NCBI RefSeq assembly: GCF_000502955.1
Contig: NZ_AYWO01000012.1
Location: forward strand, 45,588-78,528
DNA: 32,941 bases
Source: Mesorhizobium sp. LNHC252B00
Lineage (GTDB): Bacteria > Pseudomonadota > Alphaproteobacteria > Rhizobiales > Rhizobiaceae
Reading direction: 5' to 3'
In this document: one piece after another, positions 6,219 through 14,094 of the stretch
How positions within the stretch are numbered: the stretch's first letter is position 1
Layout: every line of letters begins with the position of its first letter
Notes under the pieces: model-generated
What the model was told of the DNA's origin: nothing
Database searches by the model: none
What the model saw: the letters and a program-made list of their open reading frames with translations, nothing else
Translations under genes and position numbers: made by a program

Positions 6219-8201
6219 CTAGAACAGCGCCCCCTCCAACGGCCCTTCCAGCGTCTCGGCAAACGCCGTTGCCAGGTGATGCCTGTCACGAAAGGCGAGT
6301 TGGCCTGATATGACGACATGGCAGGCGGTCGGGTCGCAGAAGCGGTCGGTGAGGTCGATGTAGCGTGTGTCGGGCACGCTGTACACCACGGCGCGCTCGG
6401 CGGCCGCGGTGCTGTCGTTGGCGGCCTCTGTCCTGGGCGTGTCGCAGTGCGGCGATGGTGCTTCGCGCCACCATAAAGCGCGCGCCACGCAGGAGTCGGC
6501 GAAGCTGGCGTTGATCGGCGTGTCGCGAATGACAGCCGTCTCGACCCCTGCCTGGCTGAACGCCTGTAAGGTCGAGCGCAGGCCGGCCTGCCAGCGCGCG
6601 ATTTCGGCCGCGCGGCCGGCGGCGGGCATGTCGCGGATCAAATTGCCGATCGAGAATTCGGAGATCACGACCAGGCGCGGCTTGCGGCGGATGATGTCCG
6701 ATATAGCCTGCTCGCGCCAAGCGTCGCATTCGGTGTAGTCGCGCTTCAGCACGGCATTGAAGGTGGAGAGCCGCGAGGCGCGGCACGAGGATTTGAGATA
6801 GGTGATCACTTTGGTGTCGTTGCGCTTCGCCGCTTCGACCAGAGGCGTCGACCAGTGATCGGCATGCGAATCGCCGAACAGCACGATGGTGTGGGCGGCG
6901 TTCGCCGCGCCGAACACGCAAGGTTTTGGCGTCACCGTGTGGAAGTCCAGCAGGCAGCTCTTGTCGGTGGCGCGCACGATGGAAGGTTTTTCGGCGGCCT
7001 GCTCGATGCCGCGCTGCGCAGTGTCGATGTTGCGCGCGGCCAGATGCGCATTGGCATAGGCGACCGCCACGCCGGCACCGGTCAGGGCAGCGGCCGGGAT
7101 CAGCGCCCGGGCGCCCGCCGCCAGCCAAGCGCCACGCCGGGCCGGGTTCTCGATCAGGTGATAGGTGAACACCGACAGCGACAGCGCCAGCACGCCGCAG
7201 CCCAGTCGCTGCGGGACGGACAGGTCCGGGACCAGCATCCCGGCATAGACGATGACCGGCCAGTGCCAGAGATAGAGTGAATAGGAGAGCGTGCCGATCC
7301 ATTGCAAAGGCGGCAGCGACAGAGCGGTGGCCGGTGCAAAAGCCTGCCAGCCGGTGCGCTGTTGGGCCGGCCTGCCGGTCTGTTCCGCGCTGGCGCCGCT
7401 CAGCAGCACCAGCACGGTGCCGGCAACCGGCAGCAGGGCACGCCAGCCGGGGAAGGGCAGGTTCTCGCTCAACAAGAGATAGGCCGCCGCGATCAGCGCC
7501 AGGCCGAGCCAGCCCAATGCCGAGAGCAGCCCTGGACGCCACCGAAGGAAAGCCACTGGGGCCAGCGTCGCCAGGCCGCCGGCGGCGAACTCCCAGGCGC
7601 GCAACGGCGAGAAATAGAAGGCCCAGGCAGGTGCTGCGCTGGTCAGCCACAAGCAGGCGGCCAAGGAGGCGAGGCTGGCGACGCCGATTACGGCGGCAGC
7701 CGTTCGCCGGCCAGGACGCAGCCAGGCGGCCAGCAGAAGCAGTGCCGGCCAGGCCAGGTAGAACTGCTCCTCCACCGACAGCGACCAGAAGTGAATGAAC
7801 GGATTGCTGGCGGCATCGGCGGCGAAATAATCGAACGACCAGCGCAGCAGCCACAAATTGATGGTGTAGGCGGAGGCAAACATTGCGCCGCGCGAGTAGA
7901 GCGTCTGCTCTTGCGGCGCCAGGATGAAGTAGCCGGCGGCAAGCGTGGCCAGGATGACGAACAGGGCTGCCGGCAGGAGCCGCCGCGCGCGCCTGGCATA
8001 GAAGCGCCAGAGGTCGAGCCGGCCGCTCTCGGCGATCTCCCGCATGAGGTGGGTTGATATCAGCCAGCCGGAAATCACGAAGAAGATATCGACGCCGGCA
8101 AAGCCGCCGGGCAGCGCGGTGAGGCCGAAATGATAGGCGACGACGCCGCCGACGGCGAGCGCGCGCAATCCTTGTATGTCCGGCCGGAACGCTGCCGCCA
8201 C
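6219..8201 (-). CDS. Acyltransferase 3 / SGNH membrane O-acyltransferase (OafA-like)
   Basis: Integral membrane protein that transfers acetyl or other acyl groups to extracytoplasmic glycans. The N-terminal acyltransferase-3 domain (about 1-360) begins FRPDIQGLRALAVGGVVAYH, with the conserved Arg/His pair, then GGFAGVDIFFVISGWLI, RRARRLLPA and FIHFWSLSVEEQFYL, and has about ten hydrophobic helices. The C-terminal SGNH esterase-like domain starts at LFGDSHADHW (about residue 442, nucleophile Ser) and ends with DRHHLA, the Asp-His of the triad. Start GTG 8201 is preferred because AAGGA lies six bases upstream; TTG 8219 would add six residues. 660 aa is normal for the fused type. Lies apart from the polysaccharide locus, so its acceptor is unknown. 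Confidence 0.9.
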   Translation of the reverse strand: MAAAFRPDIQGLRALAVGGVVAYHFGLTALPGGFAGVDIFFVISGWLISTHLMREIAESGRLDLWRFYARRARRLLPAALFVILATLAAGYFILAPQEQTLYSRGAMFASAYTINLWLLRWSFDYFAADAASNPFIHFWSLSVEEQFYLAWPALLLLAAWLRPGRRTAAAVIGVASLASLAACLWLTSAAPAWAFYFSPLRAWEFAAGGLATLAPVAFLRWRPGLLSALGWLGLALIAAAYLLLSENLPFPGWRALLPVAGTVLVLLSGASAEQTGRPAQQRTGWQAFAPATALSLPPLQWIGTLSYSLYLWHWPVIVYAGMLVPDLSVPQRLGCGVLALSLSVFTYHLIENPARRGAWLAAGARALIPAAALTGAGVAVAYANAHLAARNIDTAQRGIEQAAEKPSIVRATDKSCLLDFHTVTPKPCVFGAANAAHTIVLFGDSHADHWSTPLVEAAKRNDTKVITYLKSSCRASRLSTFNAVLKRDYTECDAWREQAISDIIRRKPRLVVISEFSIGNLIRDMPAAGRAAEIARWQAGLRSTLQAFSQAGVETAVIRDTPINASFADSCVARALWWREAPSPHCDTPRTEAANDSTAAAERAVVYSVPDTRYIDLTDRFCDPTACHVVISGQLAFRDRHHLATAFAETLEGPLEGALF

Positions 8202-8562
8202 GATAAATCCTTCGTGCAAGCCCAGCCCCGAGTCCTTGGCAGTGTCGGTCGGTCGGGCTGATATCGCAATGCAACAAATCTAACGCAGCGCAACATGGTG
8301 AAAAGAGGGGTGCTGATCCTGAGGACATCCAGCAGCATGGAGACTGGCTGATGTTCCAGGCGGCGTTCTCGACAAGCACTTCATCTTCGAGCATCCGGGC
8401 ACAGAGACGACGTCGAAGGGCTTTGGCAGCAGATCAGCATGCCATCTTACCCGTCGCTGCGGCTGGTCATCCAGGTGACGGACGATATCGACCGCGGCAC
8501 CAGTAGCGCGGCGCCTATCGAGAGACTGCAGGCGCCAAAGTCCGACAACGAAGCTTGATATG
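8202..8562. other. Intergenic region, possible decayed ORF
   Basis: About 360 bases without an intact gene. A short frame near 8438-8560 (MPSYPSLRLVIQVTDDIDRG, then a stop) reads like the tail of a protein whose upstream part (DKHFIFEHPGTETTSKG) is in another frame, so a frameshifted remnant is possible. I recognise no family. Upstream of 8300 is the leader region of the acyltransferase gene. Confidence 0.25.
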
Positions 8563-9303
8563 TCAAGCTGCGCCGGTCTCGCCGATCAGCCTGACATATT
8601 CGGCCTCGGGGTCGCCGTAACTGCCATTGGCGAGCTCGATCAGCCCGGCGCGGTCGCGAATGATGATCTCGCCCCGGCGCGCCCGGATCAGCGCGCGACC
8701 TTCGAGCAGCTGGAGGGCGACGGTTACGCCTGGCCGCCTGACGCCAAGCATGATGGCCAGGAATTCGTGCGTGATAACAAGGTGTTCGCCGCGAACCCGG
8801 TCATCGCACATGAGCAGCCACCGCGCCAGCCGCTCCTCCAGCTTCAGCCGTGCATTGACGAGCGCCGTGCAGCCGGTCTGGGTTTGGAGCGTGTTGACGA
8901 AGCGTAGCAGGAACATGCGCAAGGTCGCACTTGCCGTCAATGCCGCATTGAAAGGGCCGGCTTCGATGCGGATCGCTTCTCCTTCGAGCTGCACGAAGCA
9001 GGCATGCGCGGAGCGGTCATCGCCCATCACCAGTGAAGTGCCTGTCATGCCTTCGAAGCCGATGAAGCCCACTTCGGCCTCCTGGCCGCTCGTCGTCCTG
9101 GCGACCACCGAGCCAATGCCCTGTTCGATGAAGTAGACGGCCTCGATCGGAACGTTGGGAGTCGCCAGCATCTTGCGCAAAGGCAAATCGCAGCGCTGCA
9201 TATGCGGCTGGAGCAGCGCGAGGTCATCCGCGCTCATCCGCCTCAACAGCTCATTTCGGTATTGCTGGTTCTTGCCGAGGTCCGGCCTATCGGAATTAGT
9301 CAT
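8563..9303 (-). CDS. Crp/Fnr-family regulator A
   Basis: 246 aa transcription factor with an N-terminal cyclic-nucleotide-binding-like beta barrel (about 20-140, for example PIEAVYFIEQGIGSVVARTT and EVGFIGFEGMTG) and a C-terminal winged helix (ITHEFLAIMLGVRRPGVTVAL). It lacks the N-terminal Cys cluster of FNR, and the barrel lacks the classical cAMP-binding 'GE..' pattern, so the ligand is unknown. About 70% identical by eye to the paralogue at 10386. Rhizobial relatives are often orphan regulators. ATG 9303 is used; a TTG at 9315 is in frame. Confidence 0.85.
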   Translation of the reverse strand: MTNSDRPDLGKNQQYRNELLRRMSADDLALLQPHMQRCDLPLRKMLATPNVPIEAVYFIEQGIGSVVARTTSGQEAEVGFIGFEGMTGTSLVMGDDRSAHACFVQLEGEAIRIEAGPFNAALTASATLRMFLLRFVNTLQTQTGCTALVNARLKLEERLARWLLMCDDRVRGEHLVITHEFLAIMLGVRRPGVTVALQLLEGRALIRARRGEIIIRDRAGLIELANGSYGDPEAEYVRLIGETGAA

Positions 9304-9731
9304 GGCGCAGCCCAATGCAGGGCAAGAGCCATCCGATCTCGCAACCTTCCGCGCCTGTAAAAACGTGCGGACGATCGCGTACTGGCTCTGGACAAAAAAG
9401 GCTACGAATTCGGTGCACGGCGCCCCCTAACGCCGCTCGCATACGAAAAGATCGACCCAAACGTTAGTGTCGGAAACGTACCAAGCGCCGCTTGGTACGA
9501 AACCGACATATTGGCGGACAGCGCGGATCACGGGCAGGCCGATAAAAATCGTCGGCTAACGACAAAGGCGCCCCTGGCGAACCCTCAGAAGTCGGTCTAC
9601 GACACAGTCTTCCGGCCGAAGAATTGTACGATCCATACAGTGACCACGCCAATATTGACTCTCCCCGCAGCCAAATTAACTTTTTGACCCACAACGTCTG
9701 GCGGTGGGGTGCTGCCCGGAGCGGGGTTCTC
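9304..9731. other. Intergenic region with a 23-base palindrome
   Basis: About 430 bases between the divergent regulator A and the gene at 9732, without a convincing ORF. It carries the perfect inverted repeat at 9477-9499. Moderately AT-rich stretches at 9640-9690 could hold a promoter for the gene at 9732, but no clear -35/-10 pair is seen. Confidence 0.4.
9477..9499. promoter_or_regulatory. Perfect 10-bp inverted repeat, candidate regulator site
   Basis: CGTACCAAGC and GCTTGGTACG are exact complements around GCC. No T-run follows, so it is not a standard terminator. It sits about 170 bases upstream of regulator A and 230 bases upstream of the gene at 9732. It does not match the FNR/FixK consensus TTGAT-N4-ATCAA. 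Confidence 0.4.
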
Positions 9732-9947
9732 ATGTCGAGCCTTAACAAGCGCCATTCCTGCTTTCATCCTTCCGACCTGCAGCTGTGCCAACGCGTCTTC
9801 GATCAGGTCTGCTTCGAACGCAAACTTGACCGGATGTCACTGGAGCCGGACGTGCAGGAGCTGGCAGCCACGGTTTTTGTTCTTTTCGAGAATGGCTGCA
9901 GGATTGAAACCGAATTGCTCGACAGTTTCAGGCGAACACGCCAATGA
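9732..9947 (+). CDS. Small conserved-type hypothetical protein, 71 aa
   Basis: Short acidic helical protein. The segment FHPSDLQLCQRVFDQVCFER, then LEPDVQELAATVFVLFENG and a final ETELLDSFRRT, has the shape of a small rhizobial family often found as orphan genes. Function unknown. GGAGCGGGG lies five or more bases before the ATG. The frame is open further upstream but without an RBS. Lies between the two Crp/Fnr paralogues. Confidence 0.6.
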   Translation: MSSLNKRHSCFHPSDLQLCQRVFDQVCFERKLDRMSLEPDVQELAATVFVLFENGCRIETELLDSFRRTRQ

Positions 9948-10058
9948 CCCGCGCCGATGACCAGGGTCACGTCCTCGATGCCCGGATTTGAAAGCGAGCC
10001 TTACGACACCGCGATCTTTGCAAAGGGCAGCGTGTTCGAAACAGCGTCGAGCACAAGC

Positions 10059-10262
10059 TCACCTCGCATCGATAGCTTTGCTTGTCGCCTTTCGGATGCC
10101 CGGCTTGCGCTTTGCCGCCCCGGTCAAAGCCTGCGACGAAAGCCGCAGTTCTCGCAGCCGGGCCGTCTTTGCCTGACGCGCCTGGCGTTCGATGGCGATG
10201 ATCGATTGCGCCTCGCGGGTTGCACGTTCAATCCGTTCTTTGTCCTGAGGCAGTCGGGTCAA
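10059..10262 (-). CDS. Small basic helical protein, 67 aa
   Basis: Very basic, predicted as a single long helix or coiled coil (RIERATREAQSIIAIERQAR, then KTARLRELRLSSQA). Similar small charged proteins are common in Rhizobiales; none has a known function that I can name. The start is TTG, supported by a strong GGAGGAG seven bases upstream. The gene lies between the two Crp/Fnr paralogues, on the same strand as both. Confidence 0.6.
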   Translation of the reverse strand: MTRLPQDKERIERATREAQSIIAIERQARQAKTARLRELRLSSQALTGAAKRKPGIRKATSKAIDAR

Positions 10263-10385
10263 GGAAGCTCTCCTCCTTCGGTGGCACTCAAAATGCGGGC
10301 CGAGAGGAAATGTTCCAGCGACAAGTCGCTTAGTAAGAAAAAAATATCATTGCGCGATCAAGGGCAACAGGCTCTGTCTCGATCT

Positions 10386-11147
10386 TCAATCCTCCGAACC
10401 TCCCAAAAGCCTGACATATTCAGCTTCTGGCTCGCCATATCCGCCACTGGCCAGCGCGATCAGTCCAGGACGGTCCAGTATGACGACCTCTCCCCGGCGC
10501 GACCGGATCAGAGCAAGACCTTCCAATTCTTGGAGGGCGATGGTCACGCCTGGCCGCCTTACGCCCAGCATCGTGGCGAGGAATTCGTGGGTGATGGAAA
10601 ACTGCCCTCCCACCACGCGGTCATCGCACATCAGCAACCACCGAGCCAGGCGACCCGTCAACTTCAGCCGCGCATTGACAAGCGCAGTACATCCGGTTTG
10701 GATCTGTAAGCAATTTACGTACCGCAACAGGAACAGTCGCAACGTGGGACTGGTCGTTAAAGCCGCATTGAAGCTGCCTGCGTCGATGCGCATTGCTTCG
10801 CCTTCGAGTTGCATGAAGCAGGCTTGCGGTGCGCGGTCGTCGGCCATCACCAGGGAATATCCAGCCATCCCCTCATAGCCGATGAAACCGATCTCGGCCT
10901 CGTATCCTGTGGACGTGCGCGCGATAACCGACGCAATTCCGCGCTCGATGAAATAAACGGCTTCAATAGGCACGTCGGGCACCACGAGAGACATTCTCAG
11001 CGGCAGGACTACCCGGCGCAAACTCGGCTCAAGCAGCGCAAGGTCTTCGGCGGTCATCCTCCGCAACAGTTCATTTCGGAATCTTGAGGAGATCTCGCTA
11101 ACCAGCGCCTGGCCGGTGGCAGTTGTTTTTGGAAGTTCGTAGTTCAA
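10386..11147 (-). CDS. Crp/Fnr-family regulator B
   Basis: 253 aa paralogue of regulator A with the same plan: barrel (PIEAVYFIERGIASVIARTS, IGFIGYEGMAG), dimer helix (YVNCLQIQTGCTALVNARLK) and winged helix (ITHEFLATMLGVRRPGVTIAL). Differences concentrate at the N-terminus (about 25 residues) and in loops, while the recognition helix region is nearly identical, so both may bind the same site. Start TTG 11147 has GGGAG seven bases upstream. No FNR-type Cys cluster. Effector and targets unknown. Confidence 0.85.
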   Translation of the reverse strand: MNYELPKTTATGQALVSEISSRFRNELLRRMTAEDLALLEPSLRRVVLPLRMSLVVPDVPIEAVYFIERGIASVIARTSTGYEAEIGFIGYEGMAGYSLVMADDRAPQACFMQLEGEAMRIDAGSFNAALTTSPTLRLFLLRYVNCLQIQTGCTALVNARLKLTGRLARWLLMCDDRVVGGQFSITHEFLATMLGVRRPGVTIALQELEGLALIRSRRGEVVILDRPGLIALASGGYGEPEAEYVRLLGGSED

Positions 11148-11221
11148 TGTGCAGCTCCCGCAGGGGCGGGAGCGCGATCGACACTCTCAAGCGCCAGTGC
11201 CCGTTTAGTAGCTGGCGACAA

Positions 11222-11244
11222 CACCATTGTACGCTTTCGACAAT
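11222..11244. promoter_or_regulatory. Inverted repeat upstream of Crp/Fnr regulator B
   Basis: CCATTGT and ACAATGG are exact 7-bp complements separated by nine bases (ACGCTTTCG). It lies about 75 bases upstream of the regulator B start, a likely position for autoregulation. Function inferred from position and symmetry. Confidence 0.35.
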
Positions 11245-11279
11245 GGGTTAGCGAGTCATTAGAAACGCTGCATGTATTC

Positions 11280-11408
11280 TCAGGAGGGGTGGGCGACGAT
11301 TGGCGGAGGGATCCGCCACATTTGCTCAAGGGACGCGCAATGCTCCAGCGCCATCTGAACCAGCTGTCTCGACAGAGGTTCCGCGAGCTGTCCGCTTGCG
11401 TCGGCCAT
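11280..11408 (-). CDS. Possible small ORF, 42 aa
   Basis: Frame begins MADASGQLAEPLSRQLVQMA and ends IPPPIVAHPS. It has an amphipathic helix-like N-terminus and mostly G/C third positions, but no clear ribosome-binding site and no recognised family. Could be a real small protein or chance. Confidence 0.22.
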   Translation of the reverse strand: MADASGQLAEPLSRQLVQMALEHCASLEQMWRIPPPIVAHPS

Positions 11409-11511
11409 TGTTAGGGGCGCCTGGAATTCGATTGGAGGAGTTCCTGAGCGATGGCAGGCGATCCGGTTGCCGAACGCTAACGCGGCCGACCGGAAAGTGA
11501 CTGAATCCCTT

Positions 11512-12543
11512 TCAATTCCTGTCGGCCGGCTTGGAGCGCATGCGCGAAACCGTCTCACGCTCGGCGCGCTTGGAGCGCAGCGGCGGCAGGCCGCGGTCGA
11601 TCAGGTCCATGTCCTCCAGCACCATGTCGCCCATGCGCTTGAAGGCGATGTCGAGCGCGCCGGCGCGGTGGGCCGAGCGCAGGAAGCCGGGCAGGGCGCG
11701 CACCGGATGGTCCAGCGCCAGCGGCTCTTCTGGGAAGACGTCGCTGGCGGCGACAATATGGCCGCTCCTCACCGCCGCTATCAGCGCCGGAAATTCCACC
11801 ACGCCGGCGCGGCTGAGCAGGATGAAGGCGGCGCCCTTGCGCATGCTGGCAAAGGCCTCGGCGCCCAAAAAGCCCTGGTTCTCGCTGGTCACCGACGCCA
11901 CGACGAAGACGAAGTCGCTGGTCGACAGCACGTCGTCGAGCGAGGCCGGCTCGACGCCATTGTCGATCAGGATCGAGGGTGGCAGCCAGGGATCGAAGAC
12001 TTTGGTGCGGGTGCGGAAGCCCGACAGCAGCCGGTTCAGCGCGCGGCCGAGATCGCCGAATCCAATGATGCCGACATCGGCGCCCGACAACAGCCGCGCC
12101 GTCAGGTTGCCGTCGCCACCCCAAAGTTCCCGACCCTGGCGGAAGGCGAGGTCGGCATCGACGATGTTGCGGGCGAGGTTGAGCGCCATGGCAAGGCCAA
12201 GCTCGGCCACGGGCTCGGCGAACACAAGGCCAGTGGTGACAACATGGATACCGCGTTGGAACAGCGTCTCGTAGGGCATGTTGTTGATCAAATTGGTCTC
12301 GACATTGAAGACGCAGCGCAGCGCCTTCATCTGTTCCAGCGTCTTCGGCGAGATCGGCGGCTGGCCGATGATGTAGCGGGCCTCGCCGAGCACATTGGCT
12401 GGCAGCTTCGCGACGCCTTCAGCCGTCGTTTCGACGATGCGGTAGCGCCTCTTCAAGCGCGCGAGTTGCGGCTGCGTGAAGATGAGTTCGAGCGTTCGTG
12501 GTTCCGGCGCGCTGATGACCAGCGGCAAGGTATTGTTTGACAT
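11512..12543 (-). CDS. D-isomer-specific 2-hydroxyacid dehydrogenase
   Basis: 343 aa NAD(P)-dependent oxidoreductase of the D-2-hydroxyacid dehydrogenase family. The Rossmann motif is VGIIGFGDLGRALNRLL (about residues 155-172). Catalytic residues are visible: Arg in LLSRAGVVEF, Glu in ASDVFPEEPLAL and His in LRSAHRAGAL. The usual T-P-H-x-G reads S-A-H-R-A-G, normal variation. The substrate cannot be named; relatives act on glyoxylate/hydroxypyruvate, lactate or sugar-acid derivatives. RBS GGGAGGA lies six bases upstream. Divergent from a LacI-type regulator, which probably controls it. Confidence 0.88.
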   Translation of the reverse strand: MSNNTLPLVISAPEPRTLELIFTQPQLARLKRRYRIVETTAEGVAKLPANVLGEARYIIGQPPISPKTLEQMKALRCVFNVETNLINNMPYETLFQRGIHVVTTGLVFAEPVAELGLAMALNLARNIVDADLAFRQGRELWGGDGNLTARLLSGADVGIIGFGDLGRALNRLLSGFRTRTKVFDPWLPPSILIDNGVEPASLDDVLSTSDFVFVVASVTSENQGFLGAEAFASMRKGAAFILLSRAGVVEFPALIAAVRSGHIVAASDVFPEEPLALDHPVRALPGFLRSAHRAGALDIAFKRMGDMVLEDMDLIDRGLPPLRSKRAERETVSRMRSKPADRN

Positions 12544-12603
12544 GACGATTCCTCCCGGCGATGATCTGGATCGCGCCTCTCTCGGGGGGAGTGTTACCTT
12601 GGA

Positions 12604-12637
12604 TTAAACGATTTACAACCACGAAAAATCGATTTAC
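12604..12637. promoter_or_regulatory. Two candidate LacI-type operators
   Basis: CGATTTAC occurs at 12609-12616 and again at 12630-12637, 21 bases apart (two helical turns). The second lies in the perfect palindrome AAATCGATTT (12626-12635) with the central CG typical of LacI-family operators. The first lies in TAAACGATTTA. Both are between the divergent dehydrogenase and LacI-type genes. Inferred from symmetry and position. Confidence 0.5.
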
Positions 12638-12690
12638 TCCTATTGCAGCGGGCGAGAAATGCGTTTGCCCCCGCCTCGGGAAAAGAACCA

Positions 12691-13740
12691 ATGGCGCATA
12701 GGCAGGCCCAGCAGCGGCGTCCGTCGATCCACGACGTGGCAAGCCGCGCCGGCGTGTCGGCCGCCACCGTCTCCAAGGTCATGGCCGGCGTCACCACGGT
12801 GAAGCCAGAGAATGCGCAGCGCGTCATCGATGCCGTCGAGCTGTTGGGCTACCGCATCGATCCGCTTGCCTCCGACCTGCGCCGGGCCAAGCGCCGCATC
12901 ATTGGCGCGATCATGCCAGAGTTCGAAAGCGAGTTCTTCGGCCAGATGGTCACGCAGCTCGAGAGCTTCGCCGAGCAGCGCGGCTATACGCTGGTGGCGG
13001 CATCGAGCCGCGAATCCGAGGCGCGCGAAACCGAGATCCTGGCCCGCATGCATGACTGGCGGGTGGCCGGCGTGGTGCTGGCGCCGGTGCGCAACGAACA
13101 TGGTCCGGCTGCCGCATTCATGAAGGCCAACGGCATGACCGGCGTGCTGATCGACCGCGTGCTGTCCGACGACGCCTTTGACACCGTGTCGGCCGACAGT
13201 GCGTCCGCTAGCGCTGAGGTCGCGCGCGAGCTGATCGGCAAGGACCATCGCCACATCCTGGTCGTCGGTCTGAGCGAACAGGCGGCGACGGGGCGCGCCC
13301 GCCTAGAGGGCTTTCGCGCCGCTGCACGGGCACTGGCGCCGGATGTTCGCATCGACGTCGTGCTTGCCGAAGCCGATGTCGAAACACTGCGGGCGCAATT
13401 GCGCGACTATTTTGCAAAAGGCGAACGGCCGACGGCGGTCTATTCGCTGTTCCTCAAGGGCACGCTGGTGGCGCTGTCCGAATTTCGCCGCCGCGGCTGG
13501 CACTGCCCCGACGACATTTCGCTGGTCGGCTTCGACGACGCCGAATGGATGCAGGTGACATGGCCGGCTATCGCCGCCGTGGTGCAGCCGGTGCGCCAGA
13601 TCGCCGGCCACGCCATGGAGGCGCTGTTTGCCAGGATCGCGGGCGGGGAGGAGCCGCCGATCGCGCGGCTCGAACCTTGCAAGGTCTTGATGCGGGAATC
13701 CGTTGGCTCGCCAAGCTTGTCACAGCCAAAACCGACCTGA
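12691..13740 (+). CDS. LacI-family transcriptional regulator
   Basis: 349 aa. The N-terminal LacI helix-turn-helix reads PSIHDVASRAGVSAATVSKV (residues 11-30), followed by the hinge helix LASDLRRAKRRIIGAIMP. The periplasmic-binding-protein-like core continues (GVLIDRV, IGKDHRHILVVGL, ISLVGFDDAEWMQ), ending in the usual 'P..I..H A...L' segment. ATG 12691 is preferred over 12643 because the HTH then starts at the usual distance from the N-terminus and GGGAAAAG lies just upstream. Divergent from the dehydrogenase, which is the probable target; the inducer would be a sugar or sugar acid by family analogy. Confidence 0.9.
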   Translation: MAHRQAQQRRPSIHDVASRAGVSAATVSKVMAGVTTVKPENAQRVIDAVELLGYRIDPLASDLRRAKRRIIGAIMPEFESEFFGQMVTQLESFAEQRGYTLVAASSRESEARETEILARMHDWRVAGVVLAPVRNEHGPAAAFMKANGMTGVLIDRVLSDDAFDTVSADSASASAEVARELIGKDHRHILVVGLSEQAATGRARLEGFRAAARALAPDVRIDVVLAEADVETLRAQLRDYFAKGERPTAVYSLFLKGTLVALSEFRRRGWHCPDDISLVGFDDAEWMQVTWPAIAAVVQPVRQIAGHAMEALFARIAGGEEPPIARLEPCKVLMRESVGSPSLSQPKPT

Positions 13741-13834
13741 GCGGGGCCGCGCGGCCGGGTTTCGATGTCGGGAACGGACTTCAGTCTTGTTCGTTGAAGT
13801 GGCAATTCGAGTCAGCAGAACGAAGGAGAGAGCC

Positions 13835-14044
13835 ATGGTCAGCGAAGCCGACCGCGATCCACTGCATCATACCCAGAAGATGCAGGCACGCCTGCAGGAC
13901 ACCATAGATCACCTTCGCGAGGACATCGGCAAGGTCGACGAGCCCAAATTCAAGGCGATGTTCGAAACCGCGGCAGAAGTCCTCGGCGGCCTGAAAAAGG
14001 CCTTCAGTGACTACGAACAAAAGAATGAGGCCGCCTGGCGCTGA
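13835..14044 (+). CDS. Small hypothetical protein, 69 aa
   Basis: Short charged helical protein (LHHTQKMQARLQDTIDHLRE, then FKAMFETAAEVLGGLKKAF). No family recognised. Strong RBS AAGGAGAG lies six bases before the ATG, and codon third positions are G/C-rich, so it is probably real. It follows the LacI-type gene by 94 bases. Function unknown. Confidence 0.65.
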   Translation: MVSEADRDPLHHTQKMQARLQDTIDHLREDIGKVDEPKFKAMFETAAEVLGGLKKAFSDYEQKNEAAWR

Positions 14045-14094
14045 CTAACCGCTGGATGCTGTCGAGCTGTTTCAGCCTGGCGCTCACGGGTACT

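Larger units (their letters stand above)
11148..11511. other. Intergenic region upstream of Crp/Fnr regulator B
   Basis: About 360 bases. The inverted motif CCATTGTACGCTTTCGACAATGG (11222-11244; arms CCATTGT and ACAATGG) may be an operator for regulator B. A 42-codon minus-strand frame (11280-11408) has only weak support as a gene. Otherwise no feature is seen. Confidence 0.4.

Noticed and set aside
6286..8394. 702-codon open frame on the minus strand overlapping the acyltransferase
   Set aside because: It is an alternative frame of the acyltransferase gene; composition is Arg/Ala-rich with no domain, while the other frame has full family motifs.
8552..8569. AGCTTGA-TATG-TCAAGCT inverted repeat at the end of Crp/Fnr gene A, resembling an FNR box
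   Set aside because: The TTGA/TCAA spacing is 4 rather than 6 bases, and it overlaps a stop codon rather than a promoter. It could be a weak terminator stem but has no T-run.
11467..12540. 357-codon + strand frame opposite the dehydrogenase
   Set aside because: Antisense shadow; the minus strand encodes a complete dehydrogenase with catalytic residues.
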